Shown: one piece after another, positions 18,924-29,524 of the stretch | Layout: every line of letters starts with the position of its first letter | Position numbering within the stretch: the stretch's first letter is position 1 | NCBI GenBank assembly: GCA_030144725.1 | Contig: JASKMD010000020.1 | Span: 6,393,518-6,457,517 of the forward strand | DNA length: 64,000 nt | Origin: Haematococcus lacustris | Lineage: Eukaryota; Chlorophyta; Chlorophyceae; Chlamydomonadales; Haematococcaceae | Direction: 5' to 3' | Notes under the pieces: model-generated | Told to the model about the DNA's origin: nothing | Seen by the model: only the letters and a program-made list of their open reading frames with translations | Databases searched by the model: none | Program-made: the position numbers and the translations under genes

Positions 18924-20208
18924 ATGTCGCGCGCCACCCAGTTCAGCGATTTGCCTTGTGGTGCCCTCGCTCACATTGCACGGTTCGCGACTGCAGCCCC
19001 CGGTGCACGGGGATTAAGCCTCACTTGCAAGGCCAATCTACATGCCTGTCTAGCCACCTGCCCGACGTTGGTCCTGCAGCTGAACAGCACGAAAGTCAGC
19101 CGGTTCCTGTCCCCAGCTGTTCTCGGGGTCTTGCGAGCAAGGAAGCAGCCGCTGCAGCTGCAGCTGCTATGGAACGTGGCGGGGCAGCAACACAACATAC
19201 CCGACATGCTGCGGTTTGTGATCGGGCTGCTCAGGGGATGCACGGCCGTGCATGAGGTGGTGCTGGACGGCCGTGGTTTTGGAAATGAGGAGCTGGGTGC
19301 CTGGCTAGGAGCCACCTTGGCAGACAGCTTCCCCAACCTGGACTCCCTCACCCTGGCTTTCGGCATGAGCTATGAAGCGTTAGCCCGCCTCCTATCCGAC
19401 ACAGCTTTGAAGGCACAGCTACGCCATGTAGACATCAGCCAGGCATTTCTCCACAGCCCTGGGAAGTCTGCGTTCTACAGGGAAGCTGTCAGCCTCCACT
19501 CGTTGCAGATGGAGCACATGGACAGCCCTGGGGAGTCTTTGCATGATCTGCCATGCCAGTGGCGCACGCTGCGTGTGGGCAAGGCAGACATTGACGATTT
19601 GAGCAAGCTGCCCCTGCATGCTGTGAGGGATGTGGTACACATTGGCAGGCTGCATGTGGTTGCTAGGGCTGACGACCTGGCTGATATCACAGCAGGTGCC
19701 TCATGCTTCGCAGCGGGTGTGTCTGTCAGGCCCAAGGTAGATATTCTGCGTGTCGACATTGTTGACACGTCTGAGGAGGAGCTGGCTGTTCTGGCTGCAT
19801 TGCAACCCTTGGCTGGGTGCATCCGCGTGGTGGATGTAGTTTGATGCAACTGTCGTGGAGGCCTTGCTCCCGGTGTGCCAGGGCTGCAGTGAGTTGCGCA
19901 TCAGGATGGCTTCACTGCAGCCCAGCCCTGAGATGTGGCAGGCCATTGTGGATCGCGTCCCCTCCATTGCAAAGGTGCACATCCACCAGTGCTACGACCT
20001 TTATGAGGATGTGCTATTGTCCATGGAGGAGTATGTGGAGAAGCATGGTGGTAGGGACATCGACATACAAGTCGATTACTTCCTGACGTCCCCAATGGGG
20101 ACCCAGGAAGATCTGGGTGAATGTGATCTGTCTGATTACCAGTTTGGGCCACTGCGTGTGTGCGTGGAGGAGATGGACTGGTATAACAGCGTTTTTGATC
20201 GACCATGA
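18924..20208 (+). pseudogene. F-box-like paralogue 5, frameshifted
   Basis: Starts MSRATQFSDLPCGALAHIA with an F-box-like motif and follows paralogue 2 closely to the stop at 19842-19844 (…VVDVV, then stop). The paralogue's C-terminal region resumes at once in another frame (FDATVVEALLPVCQGC; paralogue 2 has PFDVAAVAAVAPLCGG) and runs to 20208. About ten residues present in paralogue 2 are missing at the break, so a small deletion plus frameshift is likely. Either a recent pseudogene or an assembly error; transcript reads would decide. Confidence 0.6.
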
Positions 20209-20602
20209 GATCACTTGGTCTTTGTCTTCTATGACAGCCCATTTGATGCCCTGTAAGATCACCCGGTCTCTGTTCTATGGTGACCTCACCTCAATGGAAG
20301 TCCTCTCACCAACCATGCTCACAGCTATATACCTATGCACAACTGTCCCTGACAACATCCATACAGCAAGACTCGTGGATGGCATCTGTATTTTAGGAAG
20401 CAACATTATTACACTGTGGGAATTCGATTGGTGCCTAACCTCAGGCCCGCTCACTGGCCATACATAACTAAGTTATTGTGTCGGCTCATGGCCATGCGAG
20501 TAGCCCATCTATTCAGCAATGATGGTGCAATGTTGCTGGCTCTGTAAGGGTGTCGTCCTTGGTTAGACAGTATCTGGGATGGCTTCATTGTTACATTCTT
20601 GG
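20209..20602. other. Spacer between paralogue 5 and the E1 accessory gene
   Basis: AT-richer than its neighbours and without a convincing ORF. One end of mobile element E1 should lie here or further left, but I could not identify a CACTA-type terminus with confidence. Confidence 0.35.
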
Positions 20603-22231
20603 TCAGGGCTCAAAATGTTGGGGAGGCTGTGCAACACTCCTAGCCCTCTTGGCAGCCTTCACTTGCACCTCATGCTCCTCCTTCTCCTTCCTTGCCTCAG
20701 CCTCAGCCTTCGCAGCAGCATCACTCACTGCCTGCTCCAATCCCTTAATGTGATGTGCTGGCAGCTCCATGTCCCACTCAGGTCGGTAATGCAGTTCATA
20801 CTCTTGCTGTTTTGGTGGCTTGTAGGGTGGCAAAGGCACCATGACATTCCTGTAGTTGTCAAACTCCTGCACCAATGGCCACCCATGACGTGGCTGCACT
20901 GTGGGCATGACATTCATGCAAAACTCCTTGCTGAGGCTGTGCACGTAGGTGGTGGTACCTGACACAAAACCCAGCGAGGAATAAAAGTGAATGCGGACAC
21001 TAATGGTGTCAGGCTGCCCAACATCCCCCGCATGCAGCAAGTACCCCCTGATGCACACACATGACCCAGCCTCCACCTTCACCCTCTTTATGTACAGTTT
21101 AGGCATGCCCTTCAACTTTGCTGCATAGGCTGCCTTCTGGGCATCAGTGGACTTCTCCCCCCACAGTGCCTCTGCGTGCGCCTCCGTCACTAATACCCAC
21201 TCCACACTGTCCTCACACAACAGCAAGTAGAATGTCTGGATGGCAATGATGAACACCATGCCGTCACGGTAACGCTGGATGGCCTTAGGATCATGCTTGG
21301 CCTTGTCTAACTCAGCCTTCAATGATGCACTGTCATTCAATGTGTTCGGTGCGACATCCACGTGTGCCACTTGTGCTTCTACAGTCCTATGGGCTGGATG
21401 CTTGGCGTAGGCGAACTTGTCTGTCTTCCCATAGTACACCACCTTCCTCATGTGCATGGGGTCATTGCCGATGATGGTGCCACCCTTGATGGCACCCCCC
21501 GCTACCTTCTGGATGAATGGCATCAGTTTCCTCAAGTACAGTGTGGCCACCTCAACTGCCATGTGCAAACGGCGCGTCAGCAGTTCTGCCTTGTCACCAG
21601 CCTCCTTCTTCATTGCCTCCCACTGACTATTCGCCCATGGGCTGGTCAACCCAGCTATCTTGGCACAGTCACTCAGTTTACCTTTGACACTTTTGGTGAC
21701 AGACATCTGGAGGCGCTGGCCAGTGCCAAAGTCCGTGCCCAGCCTGTTGCCCACGTCAGTCATGTTCCCCTCGTCGTCAAAGGTGCCCTCCTTGAAGATG
21801 ACCTCTGCAAACTGGATCACTAAGAACAGCAACGCCCACAGCAACTTGGGGAATCGGCTGGGGTGCAGCCGCTCTGGCAGGCGCATCATGGCAAACCCCT
21901 TATCCTCTACCTTCCTAGCAAATGCAATGCGCTGCTCCTCACTGTCCACATCATGCACATCTGGGTTGATGGGGTCAAAGTCAGGGAGCCTCCACACTGT
22001 GGCGGGCTTTAGGGGGGGTTTGTTGGCCTCATCCCAAGCCTGCAGCGTGTGGAAGGGTTGACAAGGGTTGATGTGTGCCATGGCATTCATTGTGTTAGTG
22101 CTATCTATGCTACATGAGCGCTGCCTCACCTCTTTACCCGTCTTCGCGCGTGGGGCTCTCCCCTTCACAGCCTCTGCAGCTGTGTTGAGCGTGCCCTTTG
22201 CCTGCACCACAGTCCACCCACTTGCGTCCAT
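20603..22231 (-). CDS. E1 accessory gene, 3' exon: 2-oxoglutarate/Fe(II) dioxygenase domain
   Basis: 542 codons. The fold's signature is visible: iron ligands H290-x-D292 (QVAHVDVAPN) and H400 (RGYLLHAGDVG), with R413 (SVRIHFY) placed to bind the 2-oxoglutarate carboxylate. Between them are strand-like hydrophobic segments (GMVFIIAIQTFYLLL). The C-terminus is a charged coiled coil ending KRARSV. The domain is clearly homologous to 61768-63187 (shared GGTI…NDP, HVDV, RDGMV, HAGDVG, SVR-HFY). TET/JBP-type nucleic-acid dioxygenases are one candidate because such enzymes travel with transposons, but AlkB- or PHYH-like relatives are not excluded. The start is an exon edge, not a true initiator; upstream exons continue to 28435. 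Confidence 0.7.
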   Translation of the reverse strand: MDASGWTVVQAKGTLNTAAEAVKGRAPRAKTGKEVRQRSCSIDSTNTMNAMAHINPCQPFHTLQAWDEANKPPLKPATVWRLPDFDPINPDVHDVDSEEQRIAFARKVEDKGFAMMRLPERLHPSRFPKLLWALLFLVIQFAEVIFKEGTFDDEGNMTDVGNRLGTDFGTGQRLQMSVTKSVKGKLSDCAKIAGLTSPWANSQWEAMKKEAGDKAELLTRRLHMAVEVATLYLRKLMPFIQKVAGGAIKGGTIIGNDPMHMRKVVYYGKTDKFAYAKHPAHRTVEAQVAHVDVAPNTLNDSASLKAELDKAKHDPKAIQRYRDGMVFIIAIQTFYLLLCEDSVEWVLVTEAHAEALWGEKSTDAQKAAYAAKLKGMPKLYIKRVKVEAGSCVCIRGYLLHAGDVGQPDTISVRIHFYSSLGFVSGTTTYVHSLSKEFCMNVMPTVQPRHGWPLVQEFDNYRNVMVPLPPYKPPKQQEYELHYRPEWDMELPAHHIKGLEQAVSDAAAKAEAEARKEKEEHEVQVKAAKRARSVAQPPQHFEP

Positions 22232-23949
22232 GTAGCACTTATCACCTGAGACACCGGAGCTCCAGCATGTGTACCTCCAGCATTTGTGTTATCCCATGCA
22301 ACCCACCTGGGAGGCCGATGCAGCTGCCCTCTTTGGCCTGTTAGGGCCCTGGCTGTGGACCTGCAACATGATAGTACACATGGCATATGGAAGGCACGTT
22401 GTTGGGTGCATGGGCATGCCATGGCCAGTCCACTCACTGCCGCAGCTTGTGCGTCCAGGGTGCCCGCCTCCTCGTCCTCCATGGAGCTGACTGACATAGA
22501 AGGCAACTGCATGGAGAAGGTGAGCAGCTTCATCTCAGCAACATCCAAATCTATGCGGTGTGTCGTGGTGTGAGCTTCTGTTACCGCGTGACAAGTAGGG
22601 CACACTCACCCGACCTTTGGCTTTGACGCCGACTCTGGCCTTGCTGTCGCTGCCGTCTTCGCCTCTGCCTCTGCCCCTGCCCTTGCTCCTGCCTCCGCCC
22701 TGTCTCTTGCCGCCACCCCGCGCGCCCTTCACCCCCTTTGCTGTCACCGGCTCCTGCATGGGCAATGTGTACATATCGTGGGTGTGCAACATGCGACAGT
22801 GCCTTACCTACCAGCCCAGTGCCTTAGCTACCATGCCCATAACGTTTGTATGGCTCACCTCATGCGTCAGCTCCTCAGAAACTGTGAGCTCCGAATCATC
22901 GTCTGTCGCCGGCTTGGGTGGCAGCGCCTGCAATGCATGACAGCAACGTTATGAGGTCAGCCACAAATGAGACCTACTCATGCGTCATGCCCATGTCACA
23001 AGGGTGCCTCACCTCATCGTCGTCGTCAGCAAGTGACCCAAAGTACCCGGTGCCAGCGATGGCAGCGTGGCCTGGCTTCTGCAAGTCAAGTGGTTGAAGG
23101 ACATACAAGTCATGGCTGCCAACCCCTGTCGCTCTGTGTGGTATCCGATAGCACTTCCTACCTCCTCTGTGCTTGGCGCCTGTGTCTGTTGAGCCTGCTC
23201 CCGTGGCCGCTTCAGTGGGTTGTCTAGCTGGCTGTCAGGGATGGGCTCTTCATCCTGGCATGCAGGGAGGGGCGCATCGGCCTCCATCTGTCATGTGCAT
23301 CAGTCAAGCACAACAGTCCAAGCAAGTGTGGTGTTATTGGGCCATGTGTCTTCATGCATGACGTGCATTACATATGATCTGACATACCACATCAGCCGCC
23401 TGTTTCTGGCCGGGGTCCCCTTGGCTGTCAAGGATGGTCACGTCCTGGTCAAGGGTCATCTGTTCCTGCATCCCAGGTTGAAGTGAGCTGTAAAAAGTGG
23501 TGTTCGGCAAGCCTCGTCCTTTATTGAGGTGCGGTTGGTGCTGTCTCTGCCTAATACGCCCACCTCCTGAGTGCACAAGTCAATCATGGTGGGGTTGGGG
23601 TCAGGTACATATGGTCCGGGTGGGGGCAGCGAGGCAAAGTCAGGGAACTCTTCTTTGTAGGGCGCCACCTGCACACTCATGGCACGTTGCAAGAGTGACA
23701 CTGGGTGTGGTGGTAGGTTATCATATGCAGGGCACCGAGCTCACCAATGTGGTCCACCCTGACTCGGCCCTCAGCGTCTTCAACAGGGTAGGCCGGAGTT
23801 TGGCTACCTCCGCCTCCGTGATGGTGAGTCTGGTCACAAAGGATGGCCCCCTGCATCCACACTCAGCACGTTGCATGAGTCTCCGGGCATCCATGCACTG
23901 CATTGATGCACGCTGTTTGTATTGGCATGCTGCAGGACTCCACTCTCAC
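22232..23949 (-). CDS. E1 accessory gene: chain of small linker exons
   Basis: At least nine short GT-AG exons can be placed, nearly all phase 0. They begin with LTITEAEVAKLRPTLL, which joins the Ulp1 exon at phase 2; then VAPYKEEFPDFASLPPP; EQMTLDQDVTILDSQ; MEADAPLPACQDEEPIPD; KPGHAAIAGTGYFGSL; ALPPKPATDDDSELTV; EPVTAKGVKGARGGGK (Gly/Arg-rich, basic); LPSMSVSSMEDEEAG; and VHSQGPNRPKRAAA, which looks like a nuclear localisation signal. The last splice into the dioxygenase exon needs a weak donor and is unsure. Alternating acidic and basic low-complexity linkers suit a nuclear multidomain protein. Confidence 0.5.
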
Positions 23950-25128
23950 CTTGTCATGTACATGTCCCTGCACAGGTGCTCCATGGCCAGGATGATCCTG
24001 TCACCACACGTGTTACCATCACGCTGCTGATCCACTGCGCCAATGATGTACCTCCACTCGCTCACACCCAACACCCCTGAGCACCAGCGCCGGATGCGAT
24101 CCCAGCGCCAGACATCCAGGCCACCGGGCTTCTGCACCAGTGAGACATGCACCACCTTCGAGTCAGTGAGGAAAGTCGTATTCACGAGTGTCCAGTGAGC
24201 CGTCAGCGTGGATATGCTGTTGGTGTACAGGAAGGTACAACCCACCGGCAAGCTGTCCCACAACACAAGGATGCCCCTCTTGGGGTATGCCACCACCAGC
24301 ACCCAGTGTTGCTCGCTGATGTTCAGCGGCAGCAGCAGGGCCTCAACATCCGACCACTGACGAAACCCCCTGGACTTCAACCACTTGTCTGGTTGGCTGG
24401 TTGTCCGTGCGTAGCGGGTGTAGTCTACTGGATTGTTGTCGTCCTTCAGCAGATTGCAGGTCATCCAGATGTCACAGATCATGAACGATCTTTCACGGCC
24501 ATACTCCACCTGCAACGCACCACGTAGTGACAGCCAGAAGACCTCGTACCGGTACACCGTGCCATGCATGACAGCTATACCTGGGTGCCCAGGCTGTACA
24601 TTCCCTACCGTCAACCTGGCTGCAGCAACATCGATCTCTAATGTTACAGTCCTGCTTTGAAACCAGAATGTGTTTTGAAATGCGCATGCAGATCTTTTCA
24701 GCCCTGCATGCGAGATCTGGATTTGTCATGTCATACTTTGTCATGACGGTTGTTAGTTGTTCTGGGCTTACTTAAGCCTGAGCGCTGCTTAGTGTCGGGG
24801 ATTCAAAGACTTCTGGGGACTCTGGATCGGATGACTGGTTCAGTGACGTAGGAATGCGATGAGAACTGTTTTTACTGATGCCATCTTCTTGACGATGTAA
24901 GTACAAAGCACTGCCACGCTAGTCGGAAGCTGTCTACGAGTACGTAGTCAGCCACAGCGGCAACATGTCTCTGGCGGCTGCAGCCGGAGTTTAGTTCGCA
25001 GCCAGCCATGCATCCTGACCGCGCAGCAGCACTGTAACATCTAAGGTGCCCAGGTAATGTGGATACGGCGAATTTGGAGACAGGCGACTCAATGCTTCAG
25101 CGTCACATTGTCTGGAAATCTTCAACAC
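23950..25128 (-). CDS. E1 accessory gene: Ulp1-like (C48) cysteine protease domain
   Basis: The main exon (about 24634-23950) shows the SUMO-protease arrangement: SFMICDIWMTCNLL (position of the WLND motif), catalytic His in ISEQHWVLVVAY, Asp in ILVLWDSLP, and Gln/Cys in VDQQRDGNTCGDR. An upstream exon (25128 to about 25020) encodes VLKISRQCDAEALSRLS and can splice in frame through a GTCAGG donor; reading on instead meets a stop at 24991. Such proteases remove SUMO or related modifiers and are recurrent cargo of plant, algal and fungal DNA transposons. All catalytic residues are present, so activity is plausible. Confidence 0.7.
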
Positions 25129-25254
25129 CTGCGACAAATACCCCAGCCATGTTTGTATGTAACTCATGCACCCATCTGGGCCAAGACATGTATTCACCAA
25201 GACAGCCAGGTAACTTTGACCATATCATGTACCCACCCTCTCCTCAGGTCATAC

Positions 25255-26483
25255 CTGGGCTGCGTCAAATGGTACAGAGTCGTCCACACCTCTGGCGGGC
25301 TCTGCCACCAGCTGCCCAGCCTGTAACAGCTCTGTCGTGGTAATCGCGGCAGCTCTGGCACAGTTGGCCACATGAACCACCAGGTGACACAGCTGCTGGG
25401 CCTTCGCACCTACAATGGTAAGTGTGGGCATACATAGACATGCGCATATGTGTATCTGTGTCTATGTGCGCATGTATACATATGACATGCAGACGTGCAA
25501 ACATTTCACAGACATGATGTAGGGCTGAACTTATGATATCGGCCTTTCAGCTGTTGCTTGGGTATACCTGCTGGTGTTGGTGCAGGAACTGGCGCCGCCG
25601 CTGCTGCCCCAGCCGCTGCCCCAGCCGCTGCCGCTGCCCCTGCCCCTGCCCCTGCCCCTGCCCCTGCCCCTGCCCCTGCCCCTGCCCCTGCCCCTGCCCC
25701 TGCCCCTGCCCCTGCCCCTGCCCCTGCCCCTGCCCCTGCCCCTGCCCCTGCCCCTGCCCCTGCCCCAGCCCCAGCCCCTGCCCCTGCCCCTGCCCCTGCC
25801 CCTGCCCCTGCCCTCGCTGCTGCCCCTGCCCCTGGTCTGGTCTTTGCTAAAGCCCTAGCCTGCCTTGCTGATAGACGGGCTTGTAGCATTGCAAATGTCC
25901 CTGCAGCCCCCACTTCAGCTGCTGCCTCATCTGCTGCCTCATCTGCCTCATCTGCTGCGAGGGGTGCCGCATCTGCAGCAGAGGGTGAGGGTGCAGAAGG
26001 TGTTGTTGCGGTAGCTACTGCTATTGCTGCTGTGAGCAGCGGTGCTGGTGATGGCCGGTGTGCTACTGCTGGTGGAGCCGCTGCTCCTAGTGGTGCTGCA
26101 GGTGGTGAGGGTGCTGCTGCTGCTGCTGCTGCTGCAGCTGTGAGTAGTGGTACTGGTGCTGGTAGTGGTGTTGCTGCTGGTGGGGCCGCTGCTGCTGGGG
26201 GTGCTGCATGGGATGGGGGTGCTGCTGCCACAGGTGGGGGTGCTGCTATGGCTGCAGCATATGTGGCTGGTGGTGAGCGGGGAGAGGCTGTTACGCGGGT
26301 GGGGGATGATGCTGCTGTAGCTAAGTGGCGTGGAGGGAGTGACGGAGCTGGGACTACTGCTGGCGGTTCCGCTGACACCCTTGGTGCGGCCAGGGTGGAC
26401 GCTGCTGCCCCAGTATGACCACTGGATGCTGGCGTCTGTGATGAGTCACAGCGCTTTGTACCAGGGCACTGGATATCGTTGAT
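25255..26483 (-). CDS. E1 accessory gene: Ala/Gly/Pro-rich linker exons
   Basis: The exon at 26483-25568 begins [16 protein letters not shown] and is almost wholly low complexity, ending in an (Ala-Gly)n run encoded by a (CCCTGC)n tract. It ends at phase 1 and joins the exon at 25409-25255 ([20 protein letters not shown] … DSVPFDAAQ) in frame. It separates the OTU-like and Ulp1-like domains as a long flexible tether; E2 has a Pro/Ala-rich exon at the matching place. The opposite strand is also open here but consists only of the repeat's translation. Confidence 0.5.
25637..25840. repeat. (CCCTGC)n hexanucleotide repeat in coding sequence
   Basis: About 30 nearly perfect copies of CCCTGC on the plus strand, with a few CCCAGC variants. 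On the minus strand it encodes alternating Ala and Gly in the E1 linker. Copy number is probably variable between strains. Confidence 0.9.
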
Positions 26484-26602
26484 CTGCAACACCATGCAGC
26501 AACCAAGTAATGCAGGCCATGTTCCAAGCTTTTCCCCATGCATGAAGCCTGTGTTGCTACATGGCGCGGCCCAGCTGCGAATTGCCCCATTGCTTTGTTT
26601 AC

Positions 26603-27703
26603 CTCCTCAGCCACCTCCAGCAGGTCCAGCTCTCCATCGCGCAGGCGGGTGCCATCTTCACGCCCTATCACCAAAAAATGGTTGTTGTTGCGCATCAACA
26701 AGTACATGGCTTCACCGTCTTCACCGGCTTTGTAGCCTGGTGGCCTGAGGCTGGCCACTTGCTCAGTGGACAGGCCAAAACGATCATTGTGGGGGCCCTG
26801 GGCATACCATGGCCGCTTCTTGTGCCGCCCCTTATCCAGGAAGTACAGAGGCACGCCCCTCAACATGCTGTGTAGCGCCAACACAGTGATGTCGGCCCAG
26901 GCACGCTGCGGTGCAACGTGAGACTTATACCAAATGTCAATTAGTACCGGCTCTTCTGTGTCTTGCAGGTGGGCAGTGTGCTCCATTAACACTTCCAGCT
27001 GAGATGGACACTCCTTTGCCGCCACCAGCTCCTTGTACTTCTTCACAAGGTTCTCAATAAACGCCACTGTGGCCGCACGCTCTGCCACATGTGCCTGTTA
27101 TCACAGCAAATATGCACATGGAACTCGGAGCCAAGCACCTTTATACATGACTAAATCAAGAAAATAGCACATCTGGGCATTAGCAGTGAAGGACATAGCA
27201 TGTGCAACCCACAACCATGGCTAATCTACACTGGAATCACTCGCCTGTGCACCGAGGAGACCTTGCATCACGCATGCGGCATGAAAGTAACAATTGCCAT
27301 CACCAGGCACGTTAAACAGAGCGAGCCTCCTCTTCGTCAACACTCTGAGCGGGAAACCTTGGATAGTACCAGAGGTGAACTCAGCAGTGTGCTGCAGTAG
27401 GGGCATGGCGCTCTGCTGCGAGCAAGGTTGCTGCTGCAGGGATGGAGGTCGGATGACAGGCGGTGGCTTGCCGGTGAGAGACTGGGCGGGTGAGCTGCGT
27501 GCTGTGGGCATTTGAGGGGGGCTGAGGGGTGCTGCGGGCTGGCGCATGGGGCTGGGCTGGGCTGAGGGCAGGCGAGTGTGGCTTAGAGGGGCTGCCGGCT
27601 TTGGCAGAGCACTGGGACCTGCAGGCGCTCTGGCACTGTTGGCAGGGGCGGGTGAGGGCAGGTGAGCCAAATAGGAGTGGGTTGCTTGGGACTGGGAAGG
27701 CCC
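26603..27703 (-). CDS. E1 accessory gene: OTU-like cysteine protease domain
   Basis: Two exons. The first (27703-27245) has a Pro/Ser-rich leader and then the OTU nucleophile motif NVPGDGNCYFHAACVMQ, whose Asp and Cys are the conserved D-G-N-C residues. The second (27094-26603) carries DITVLALHSMLRGVPLYFLD and the His strand MRNNNHFLVIGRED. The intron between them appears to use a GC donor (CAG|GCGAGT), and both sides are in frame. OTU enzymes cleave ubiquitin chains; OTU domains are also found in some retroelements and DNA transposons. Homology is supported by the two catalytic motifs and their order; overall similarity to cellular OTUs is weak. Confidence 0.65.
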
Positions 27704-28435
27704 CTGCATACAAACAGAGATACTCACACATGCATGGAGCTGCTATCACAGACATAAGGCGTGCATGTCCGTGGGAACATGTACAAACCTTGGCCACACT
27801 GCGTGAGGTTGCAGTTGTACGCCAGCTGCTTGAAGGGAAGTATTGCTCCATGCATTCTACAGCCTGCTGCTGGTGGTTCATAATATTCTTGGCTGCAGCA
27901 TCGTTCCCTTGGGGCATGCACTTACCATCCTTATCTGCAGCCACAATTACATGACACACTCAAAGCAAGGCATGCATCATAAAGACCTGTGCGTGGGGCG
28001 CAAAGGTAACTCACAGGTCTGGTAGTAAAGGTATAGCCTAGCCAACACCAAAGAGATGTGCTGGGGTGCTTCAGCAGGGAGGTGCACATCCCCCGTGCTG
28101 CCAGGTTGCTCAACCCTGCGCTCAGGGCAACTGTTGCAGGCTACCAAAGGATCAAGCCTACATGATGATGGAACTCACGCCCTGATCATGGTCCTCAGCC
28201 TCTCCAGGGGCCAATCTCTCTTGAGCCCAAGGCCCACATCCGTCTTGACCAGGATGATGAGAGCACCCATCAGGGCCCGGGAATCGGTGTTCAACTCATT
28301 CTGCAAGGCAAAGCAAACAATTGACATGACGCACACGACCAACAGACAGGTGGACACGCAAGCACTAACCCAGCGGAACCAAGGTCGCCAACGAGCATGA
28401 ATGCAGGCTCGCACGCGGTCCTCCAGTCGCGTCAT
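27704..28435 (-). CDS. E1 accessory gene: N-terminal exons and probable start
   Basis: A likely initiator is the ATG at 28435 (MTRLEDRVRACIHARW), followed by exons NELNTDSRALMGALIILV (about 28301-28188) and LDPLVACNSCPERRVEQ (about 28160-28010), each bounded by GT-AG and consistent in phase. One or two small exons lead to the OTU exon (KNIMNHQQQAVECMEQ or the alternative frame), whose exact edges I could not settle. No domain recognised. E2 has an HMG-like segment in the corresponding position. Confidence 0.4.
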
Positions 28436-28547
28436 GCTTCGATTGGCTGTACGGGAAAGTACAAAGGCACGCACGGATATGACAAGACGATAGGCACAGT
28501 GAATTCGCCGCGTTGGGATACGGCCATGTGGGACAACTGAACTCTCA

Positions 28548-28801
28548 CGGCATCTGCACAGATGGTACCTATCAATGTCTGCACAGATGTTGGTTAAAAC
28601 GACATCTGCACAGAAGCTGCCTACCGACATCTGCACAGATGTTGACTCTTACACCATCTGCACAGATGCTGCCTACGACATCTGCACAGATGTTGACCCT
28701 CACAACATCTGTGCAGATGCTACCTACCAACATCTGCACAGATGTTGACATCTTACGACATCTGCACAGATGCTGCACCAATAATCTGCACAGATGCTGA
28801 C
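28548..28801. repeat. CATCTGCACAG cluster 3
   Basis: About ten CATCTGCACAGATG near-palindromes separated by 10-15 bp spacers (TGTTGAC, TGCTGCCTAC types), mostly in one orientation. It lies between the first exon of the E1 accessory gene and a small plus-strand ORF. Confidence 0.85.
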
Positions 28802-28906
28802 CCCATTGCGACTTCATACATAACTCTATTCCACACCAGGGCCCACAGCACGGCATAGCACAGCAGCAGTAGGCCGATGTAACACTGCAGCGCACAGATA
28901 CCCAGC

Positions 28907-29233
28907 ATGCCAAGCAGCAAAAACACCGGAGCAAGCGCTACATCGCCACGAATGCCTAACCCATCAGTGGCCCAACCTGACGCACCCACGACACTGCCAC
29001 ATTCCATACAGCAACCAGCTCCTTCATTCACGGAGGAACCCAACTCGCGGGCTGCTCGCGAGTTTTACGAGGCGAACAAGCACAGACTATGGAGGCCAGG
29101 GAAGCCAGTGTGCACCTTCATGCACATTCGTCAGAAAGGCGAATGGGAGAACGCTATGATTGGCGTGACTGTGGATCAATCGTGGTCCGATGCGACAGTT
29201 GCAGCGACCACACAGCAATCAGCTGTGCCTTAG
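28907..29233 (+). CDS. Small hypothetical ORF beside CATCTG cluster 3
   Basis: 108 residues from MPSSKNTGASATSPRM, ending at a TAG. The C-terminal half (REFYEANKHRLWRPGKPVC) has a normal protein-like composition. The minus strand of the same interval is also open and hydrophobic (28753-29043), so strand choice is uncertain. It sits in the roughly 1.1-kb gap between the two minus-strand genes of E1. No family recognised. Confidence 0.25.
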   Translation: MPSSKNTGASATSPRMPNPSVAQPDAPTTLPHSIQQPAPSFTEEPNSRAAREFYEANKHRLWRPGKPVCTFMHIRQKGEWENAMIGVTVDQSWSDATVAATTQQSAVP

Positions 29234-29524
29234 GATTTAGTGACTTTCTGGTTCGTTGTTTTAGGACATGTCTCGCCAATGTAGCTAACTGTAATCCTGA
29301 GACGCAAATGACGTGACGTCGGCCTCAAACAGCAACTGGAGCGTGCTGCACCTGGAACCATGTGGTGACTGTTGGATCAGATGTCTGTAACGTGCATACA
29401 AGGCCACAGGCGTTGCACGTTGTCATCGCATGAGCTCATATTAGTCGTTACAATGTCCGCCCAACCATGACAGCACTCACTTACATTGCCTAGTCTGATC
29501 ATGCCTAACAGTCCAAAACTCAAC

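Noticed and set aside
20603..22231. Firm assignment of the dioxygenase to the TET/JBP family
   Set aside because: The HxD…H…R core is shared by several 2OG/Fe(II) families; by eye I cannot place it, so only the superfamily is claimed.
25558..26418. Plus-strand Ala/Pro ORF over the (CCCTGC)n tract
   Set aside because: The minus strand joins flanking exons in frame on both sides; the plus frame has no supporting neighbours.
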